64,000 bases of DNA. Origin: Coprinellus micaceus. Lineage: Eukaryota > Basidiomycota > Agaricomycetes > Agaricales > Psathyrellaceae. Positions 57,372-64,000 of this stretch are shown one piece after another. A program made the position numbers and the translations under genes. How positions within the stretch are numbered: the first letter of the stretch is position 1; each line of letters begins with the position of its first letter. A model generated the notes under the pieces. It saw only the letters and a list, made by a program, of their open reading frames with translations. It was not told the origin of the DNA and searched no databases. The stretch is taken from NCBI GenBank assembly GCA_951394405.1, contig OX596346.1:1302001-1366000 (forward strand), written 5' to 3'.

Positions 57372-58021
57372 ATGCGTGCCACTGTCATTTTCGCTTTCTT
57401 CTTCGCCCTCGTCGCCTCGCTCGTCGGTGCAGTCCCGTCTCGTGGTCTCAATGCTCGTCGCCTCGCCCGGGGACTTGGGCCTTTGCCTCCCGTCCGTCGT
57501 TCCCCGACCAAGGTTGAATGCAAGTATCCGTCTGTGCGTTGCTTGACACGTATACTAACGAGGCGTAAACAGTGGCGGCCAGGCAGCAGCCCTCTGGTAC
57601 TTCTCAGTGCAACGGCGGCGATATCCAGTGCTGTATGTCCATCCCTCGTTTCTCAGGCTGAATTCTCTGACTCGGGTTGTATAGGCAACTCGGTCCATAG
57701 CTCGAACGACGACGCCGTCTCTGGCCTTCTGGGCTTTCTCGGCATAGACTTGGGTCTCACATCGATCATCGGACTGCACTGCTCGCCCCTTAGCGCACTC
57801 GCCCTCGGCGGTAACAGCTGGTGGGTACTCGAAGTCGAACGAACTCTGCGCGTACAGCGATTAATAGTTACCCCACTTCAGTTCTTCGCAGCAGGTTTGC
57901 TGCTCCGACAACAGCTACAATGGTCTTGTGGCCGTCGGTTGCACCCCCAGTAAGCACTGTCTATTATCGCGCCATCATCCTAGTTTCTGATTCACCGGCA
58001 TCAGTCAACGTCGGCCTCTAG
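57372..58021 (+). CDS. Class I hydrophobin
   Basis: Small secreted amphipathic protein that assembles at air-water interfaces and coats hyphae, fruit bodies or spores. Five exons: 57372-57523, 57583-57632, 57685-57820, 57882-57949, 58005-58021; 140 residues. A signal peptide covers about residues 1-20 (ATVIFAFFFALVASLVGA). The eight-cysteine pattern is complete: Cys60-x6-Cys67-Cys68-x31-Cys100-x12-Cys113-x5-Cys119-Cys120-x12-Cys133, with the typical GLVAVGCTPI end. The intron positions, one splitting the CC pair codon, are usual for mushroom hydrophobins. An extra Cys50 lies just before the pattern. It depends on the chosen first donor, which was picked to keep the frame into QCNGGDIQCC. Confidence 0.93.
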
Positions 58022-59593
58022 GCTGGTCCTCAACGCCCTAAAAGGCGCTTATTCCACGCCGTCAAGCTTGATTAGGGTAGAGACTTTCCCTTACGGCTTG
58101 TCCACTCGCCGTTTGCATTCAATCCCCCTGTCATCGTGCCCGTCTTGCACGCATGCGAATAAGCACTCACCCCTCGGTATCATCCACTCGCGTCATCTTC
58201 ACCTCGAAGCCTAATCCTAAGCTTCGTTGACCCCGCAAAATACTCCTCCACCTACCTACTACACGTTTTGAAAATAGACTCTGGTCCGACCCTTCATGTC
58301 ACCGGCAACTACTGTAACCTTTCCATTCGCTTTCTTGTGGCTTATTTGAAGCTGTCCATTCGTTTACCATTTTCGTACGCTATCCCGTTTGCATCGTAAA
58401 TACCCAAGCTTTCCATCCAATAATCATTTCCAATGCGACACTTTCACATCCGAGGTCGTGCAAATCGGGACCTCGGTTCTTAGCTGCACATATTCCACTC
58501 TGACCACTTGATCAAAGGCCGTCGTGTCCTCGACTCGCGGGGTGTGCTGTTGATCAATGGGTTTGCGTCCTTGCATGCATCATCGCAAGCATATATGGAA
58601 CCGGTACACAAACCCTCAGAGCGGCTGGGTGAATTCGTACGTCATCTCAGTATTCACAGTGGCTAGCTACACTCAGGCCTGGACACTACGAATAGGTGAC
58701 AACAGGGCGTGCCACGATTGACATGACAGCCTACTTGACCGGATAGATCCTGGTTCTTAGTCCCTGTCCCAAGCATATCTCGTCCATCTCCTGCCATATT
58801 TGCCAGCGTTCGCTTAATCTATAGGCTCAAAACTCACCGTCACTAGGAGGTGGCATGGAAGATATCGTCCAAGAACGGGCTTCGAGTCTACTTCGTCGAC
58901 TCTGCCGAACTTCGAAGACGCTCATTCCGACATGCGTTTCTAACCTCAGTACTTGGTGCTCGGCTACGTCAAAGTCTATTCAGCACCATCCGAGATGCTT
59001 GCCGGAGGAGCGTGAGTTACGGGTTACAACCAAGTACGCACGGTGGGACCGGCTTGAAGAAGAGTTGAGATGGGGTAGAGTTGAGAAGTCCTACAAATTG
59101 ACAAGGCAGTGCCGGGAGTCCATGGAGATTGGAGACGAACATCATAATCTATCGCCGCTCGCTGTCAGCCAGTCGTACACTTCGGGCCACAAAGTTTTCT
59201 CGAGAGGAGCTACAGAATATTCTGGCGTATTTGGGGTGCTTGTGACACCAATACCGTGACTTCCGCAACGACGGGCGCTTAACTGCGAGTTCAATCGGAG
59301 ATTGAATCAGTGAACCTTATCACTCAAGTGCAAGACACATGGCGTTCACCTCTCTTGAACCGAGGGAAGTCAACGAGGAGCATCGATAGAACGTGGAGGG
59401 AATCGGTAAGGGGTCTCAAGGTTCATGCTCGGCGATAAGGGTTCTGGATACAAGAATGGTTAACCTTAACCCTAAAAAAGCCACGGTGATTGCCGACCGA
59501 TAAACTGCACAGTACTTGAGTTGTGGCTGAGCATCGACGCTGGTGTGAGGGGGTCACTGCCGCCAGAAATCAAGCTCGTCGGTGAAGGTAACG
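58022..59593. other. Intergenic between hydrophobin and RPL27
   Basis: About 1.6 kb. Holds the hydrophobin 3' UTR and the RPL27 promoter. A 134-codon frame at 58855-59259 (plus) contains a charged helix-like part (KYARWDRLEEELRWGRVEKS), but nothing recognisable and no exon partners. I do not call it a gene. Confidence 0.45.
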
Positions 59594-60245
59594 ATGGTCA
59601 AAGGTGCGTCGCCGCTGTCGTGCATGGCGAACCTATGAACTGACGGAATTTCAGTCTACAAGCCCGGCAAGGTACTACTTCCCCCATGTCAGATCACTCG
59701 ACGAGGTCTTGAACATTGAATCGTCTTCGTCTGCAGGTCGCTATCGTCCTCCAAGGTCGCCAAGCCGGCCACAAGGTCGTTGTTATCAAGCAGCTCGATG
59801 AGGGTACCAAGGAGAGGCCCTATCCCCACGCTATCGTCGCCGGTATCGAGCGCTACCCCAGAAAAGTGACGCGCCGTATGGGCCAGAAGAAGGTTCAGAG
59901 GAGGAGCAAGGTCAAGCCTTTTATCAAGGTGCGTCTAGGCGGTTTCTGTGAAGGAGGGGCTTTGGTCTCAATGCGTTCCTGTGAATCCGTTCAATTAAAA
60001 GGTCGTCAACTACTCCCACCTCTTCCCCACCCGTTACGCTCTCGAGCTCGAGGGCCTCAAGGGCTCCGTCTCCAACGACACCTTCAAGGAGCCTTCACAG
60101 CGGGAAGATGCCAAGAAGAACATCAAGAAGCTCTTGGAGGAGCGCTACACCACTGGCAAGAGCAAGTGGTTCTTCCAGGCCCTCCGCGTACGTCCTCGAC
60201 CTCTACTCTTCCAGATCACCTATCTGACGGCCGCTTCAGTTCTAA
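59594..60245 (+). CDS. RPL27: 60S ribosomal protein eL27
   Basis: Cytosolic large-subunit ribosomal protein. Five exons: 59594-59603, 59655-59671, 59737-59928, 60002-60187, 60240-60245; 136 residues, exactly the family size. The first exon codes only MVK plus one base, the second is 17 nt (YKPGK), and the last carries only the final Phe and the stop. The KOW motif is [18 protein letters not shown]. Further hallmarks: [19 protein letters not shown], then [19 protein letters not shown] and WFFQALRF at the C-terminus. Intron-rich 5' ends are usual for basidiomycete ribosomal genes. Confidence 0.97.
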
Positions 60246-62235
60246 GCTTGTTTTTCTTTACTTCTTCACACTCAAAATGTATGCATTATGATCATGCCAT
60301 GACATTTTCCTATACATGCGGGCCCTCCGAGCCTCGTTACCCTGGCACTGCATCGCGGCATACGGCCTCTCGCAGGAACCCGGATCGATGGAGTAAATTC
60401 GTCACTTGCGCGCGTGTGTTCTGAGCTGTATCTTATTCACACTTCTATGAACGGGTTCCTGCGTCACTTACCAATATCATGACACCCCATGTGCTATGTC
60501 CCGTAAGCTTTCCTGAGATGACCGTGAAGACTTTAGCGATTTGAATAGCCTGGGACCAAATCCAATACTATAAAGCAGGGAAGTGTCGTCGAGTTGAAAA
60601 GTCGAGCGTCGGATTGAGAATCGGGTGCGCCGGATTGCGAACAAGTTTCGAAACTTGTGTGTCACAGAAAGACAAGTTTTGAAATGCATACGCGGCTTGG
60701 TTTCGAAACCCTCTTGCAGACGACGGGTTTTGAAATCCTTAGGACCCGAGATTGGGGTGCGGGCCATGACTCCCCGTTGCGCCATTTCGCCCCTGCCCCA
60801 GTGCAAATACAGGACAGGCTCTCTACTCGGGAGGGATAAAATCCACACTATGAAGAAGAATGGCACCCTTTGGTGTCAAAACCTTTAGGGTTAAGGTGAG
60901 CCATCTCCAGTTTCACTATGAGCATGGCGACATAGGTGATGTCACACCACTGACGATGTGGAAGAGGTACAGGGCCGGGTGCACAATGTCAGTTCACTCG
61001 GGGCCCTCCCGGGAGGCACGTAATTAAATTGGGAGGGCAATGGCCCAACTACAGCGCAGAATAACAGAGTTGGCATTTGCTGAGTCGGCATTGTACGGGG
61101 GTCGAGGACTCGCGGTAGCTCTGGGCGTTTCCAACCGAATCCTGGGTCGATGTACCACGGGCGAACGTGCCCACTGCTTAGACCGGTGACCGTCGCTCTA
61201 TGAGCAGATAGCTCGAGGATCCTCCCCCCTCCTCCTCATTCTCCGGCTGGTTACGAGTCTACCCACTGCTTAGGTTCGAGTCTTTTGGGAGCACTATGGA
61301 CGGGACTGGGATCGGGACTGCAAATGGGGGCACTACCTTACGTGTTTGGGCTTTTGGACGGGCATCGACGGTCTCAGGTTCGGGATCAGACAGAAGGAGG
61401 GCAAGGCGCGTCAATTAGGCGCCCACGCCACGGGAACTCAAAAGGGCCGTGCGCCGGGCAGCATCTCCGATGGACTCCTAGATCGCAAATAGTATTAGAA
61501 GGCATCCTGGGCCCGGGTGAATAAAAATATTATTCTCAGCAACTCTGGGCGCTGGGAGAGGACGGCCATACGTTGAATCGACGGGGTTCGAGACTCGCGG
61601 CAGCTGGGTCAATGTACCAGGGGGGAACATGCTTACTTATGGACGGGATAGGGAGTGTGGCCGCAAATAGGGGGCTGAGACGAGCATCGACAATCTCGGG
61701 CTTGGGATCAGACAGCCACGGGGTCTCAAAACGGTCGTGTCCAGTGGTCTCCTAGATCGTGAATAGGATTACATGGTTCCCTGGGCCCGGGGCAATAAAT
61801 ATACTACTGTCAGTAACTCGGACTCCGAAGGATGGACACTGGGGGAGGCCGGCCATCCATCGAATTGAGGGTGGCGGATGCAACTGCACGGGCCCCGGGC
61901 GCCTCGGGGAAGTAGAACACACACCAGGCCAAAGAACTGTCCCTAGCGTGGAAATGGAGCCTACATTATCAATGTTCCCTGTTTTTCCACAGGCCCCGGA
62001 TGCGACAGCACGGGTCACACTCTCGTGTGATGTAGATGAAGGCCGTGAACACTGAAAAGAACTCGTCGCGCCCCTGAATGATACAAAACCGGCCTGTCTT
62101 TGATTCCCATTGCTCGCACCCTTGTTTCCTTGTTTCCACCTCACGACTTTCATAATCGCCCTTCCGCCTCTCGTTCGCGACGACCCTGCTCGAATACTCG
62201 TTTCTTCGGTGTAACTCGCCAACTCATCGGCGAAA
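60246..62235. other. Gene-free region between RPL27 and CAC2
   Basis: About 2 kb without a convincing gene. Contains an imperfect tandem duplication (listed separately) and several TTTCGAAAC/GTTTTGAAA motifs near 60640-60740. The CAC2 promoter is at the right end. Confidence 0.5.
61093..61880. repeat. Imperfect tandem duplication, units of about 480 and 310 bp
   Basis: Unit A (about 61093-61570) and unit B (about 61571-61880) share, in order: GACTCGCGG(T/C)AGCT, GGGTC(G/A)ATGTACCA, TATGGACGGGA, GGGATCAGACAG, GGTCTCCTAGATCG-type and CCTGGGCCCGGG motifs, then an AATAAA(A/T)ATA stretch and GGCCAT. Unit B is shortened. The copies are well diverged, so the duplication is old or belongs to a degenerate repeat family. 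Confidence 0.6.
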
Positions 62236-64000
62236 ATGAGATTCAGGACGCTAGAAATCCGGTGGCACGACAGCAAGCCGATCTCAACCTGTGACTTCCA
62301 GCCCGTGTCGTTCAAGAAAGCGCGTCCCCCAGCGGGCCAGGAGCAAAATTACGCGGGACAGTCATACAGATTGGCGACTGGAGGAGAGGATAATCACATT
62401 CGGGTGAGTGGACTGTGATGGACACGGTCTGAGCGCGTCTCGCTAATTGACTGCGGGCAGATATGGATGGTTCACCCCAATATCCTCCCAGCGAGCTTGG
62501 TCGAGAATAGTTCAGTGCCGAATGGACCAAGGGCGCCGCGCGTTGAGTACCTAGCGACGTTGAGTAGACATTCCGCAGCGGTGAATGTGGTCCGGTGGTC
62601 TCCCAATGGTGAGCGCTCTCGGTTTCGTGTCACGTCAACGGCCATGGAGACTGACAAATTGTGTCAAAGGCGAGGTTATTGCCTCTGCTGGAGATGGTGA
62701 GTGGCTCTTTTCTCCCCAGTGTCTCAACACGAAGGCTGAACATGAATGCGTGTGCAGACGGCATGATCATCATATGGGCGCCCTCGTCAAGCCCTCAACC
62801 GTCGACGTATGGGAGCGACCTGAGTCCAGAGGACCTTTTACACGAAAAGGAATACTGGAAACCGAGAATTACGTTCAGATGCTCGCAAATGCAGGTGTAC
62901 GACTTGGCTTGGAGCCCGACAGGGGAGTACGTGATTGCAGGAAGCACAGACAACACGGCCCGCGTGTTCTCAGTCCTTGACGGTACGCACACCAATATAT
63001 CGCAGGTCTATGACCGACTAACGGCGCCCCGCAGGCAAATGTGTTTGGGAGATCGCAGAACATTCCCACTATGTCCAGGGAGTCGCCTGGGACCCGCTGA
63101 ACGAGTACGTTGCGACGCAAAGCAGCGACCGCTCGATGCACATCTATCGAATCTCCATGAAGAACGGGACATTCGAAGCTCATGCTATCGGGAAGAACAC
63201 GCGCATGCCTCATCGCCATAGCCGAACCCCCAGTGCCCACGGACACGCTTCCTCAAGCCGACCGATGCTCTTCCACCGCGAGTCCACGAGCGACATCGAG
63301 TCTGGCACTGCAGATGACCTTCCCAGCACCAGCGGCCATACGAGCGAAACCACACCGCTCACTCCCGCCATGTCCTCCGTCAGTGGCACATCCTCCGCCA
63401 TGTTCCCACCTCCAATTGAGGCGTCGTCGAGGAGGTCGTCGTTTAGCGGTTCGAATGCCCCGGGTTCACCATCAACATTCAGCCGCTATGGACGGTCTCC
63501 CTCGCCAATGCCTCCTCTCCCAGCTATCCGGAGTCTTCCTCCCAACTCTTGGTCATCGGTCAAACTCTACGGAGATGAAAGCTTTACCAATTTCTTCCGA
63601 AGGTTAACCTTCAGCCCAGACGGTGGCCTCCTTCTCACGCCGGCAGGGCAATTTGAAGATCCTTCACACATTGCCGCGGCCTGCAAACCGGAAAGGAACG
63701 ACACACCATCGAGAGGGCGCAAAGGACGCCCTTCAATGTCATATGATGGGTCTTCAGGTGGCTCCTCCTCGGGTGCCTCCTCAGTCTCTTCAGTGTTCAT
63801 CTACTCTCGCGCCAACTTCGCACGTCCGCCGATTGCCCAGCTGCCTGGACACAAGAAAGCCAGCGTTGCCGTCCGCTTCTCCCCCATCCTTTACGAACTT
63901 CGGCCCAATGTTGAGGGCGCGCGCGATCCTGAGACGAAGACCGCTGCGCTGGAGAAGGGTGTAGATGGTGCCATGGATGTGGACATTGTTGGCCCCACTT
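62236..64000 (+). CDS. CAC2: Chromatin assembly factor 1 subunit B (Cac2/p60), partial
   Basis: WD-repeat subunit of CAF-1, the histone H3-H4 chaperone acting behind replication forks. Five exons so far: 62236-62403, 62461-62608, 62670-62696 (27 nt), 62758-62982, 63035-64000 and onward; the 3' end is outside the window. The N-terminus MRFRTLEIRWHDSKPISTCD is the family start. WD40 units include RLATGGEDNHIRIW, HSAAVNVVRWSPNGEVIASA, VYDLAWSPTGEYVIAGSTDN and VQGVAWDPLNEYVATQSSDR. A Ser/Pro-rich insertion then precedes the conserved FFRRLTFSPDGGLLLTPAGQ and the VFIYSRANFARPPIAQLPGH block. Confidence 0.95.

Overview
This is a 64 kb window of a nuclear fungal genome, almost certainly from a mushroom-forming basidiomycete (Agaricomycetes). 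The signs are densely packed genes broken by many 45-70 nt GT-AG introns (donors mostly GTGCGT, GTACGT or GTGAGT, acceptors CAG or TAG), very short exons, a class I hydrophobin, a DUF6533 membrane protein, heme-thiolate peroxidases and an F-box/LRR-type protein. I see no rRNA, confident tRNA, CRISPR array or viral gene. Exon models were worked out by hand from frames and splice consensus. For most genes the exon lengths sum to a whole number of codons.

Layout, left to right. 0-17.5 kb is mainly housekeeping: a partial membrane/TPR-like protein, ATP3 (F1-ATPase gamma) divergent from SUI3 (eIF2 beta), a purine-rich gene-free stretch, a Zn2Cys6 transcription factor of the XlnR-like type, mitochondrial uL14m divergent from a hexokinase, and two tandem unknown genes. 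17.6-25.9 kb is the most unusual part: two 2.1 kb repeats in inverted orientation flank about 4.1 kb that carries NUP57 and a divergent low-complexity gene. Each arm holds exon-like tandem units of about 180 bp and its own TATA box.

25.9-36.6 kb carries a DUF6533 protein, GWT1 (GPI inositol acylation) divergent from SFM1 (SPOUT arginine methyltransferase for Rps3), ATG1 (autophagy kinase) and a secretory single-pass membrane protein. 37-46 kb looks like an oxidative/detoxification neighbourhood: a GST-like protein, two paralogous heme-thiolate peroxidases facing each other, and a cytochrome P450, with exosome RRP46 between. 46-52.6 kb has a DUF4743/Nudix hydrolase, an F-box-like protein and an MCT-type MFS transporter. 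52.6-57.3 kb is gene-poor with only coding-like scraps. 57.3-64 kb has a hydrophobin, RPL27, an imperfect tandem duplication in a gene-free stretch, and the start of CAC2 (CAF-1 subunit B), cut by the window edge.

Most housekeeping genes sit in divergent pairs with 150-310 bp between start codons, so shared promoters are likely. No completely new system is demonstrated. The best candidates for follow-up are the NUP57-flanking inverted repeat with its exon-like units and the peroxidase/P450 neighbourhood.
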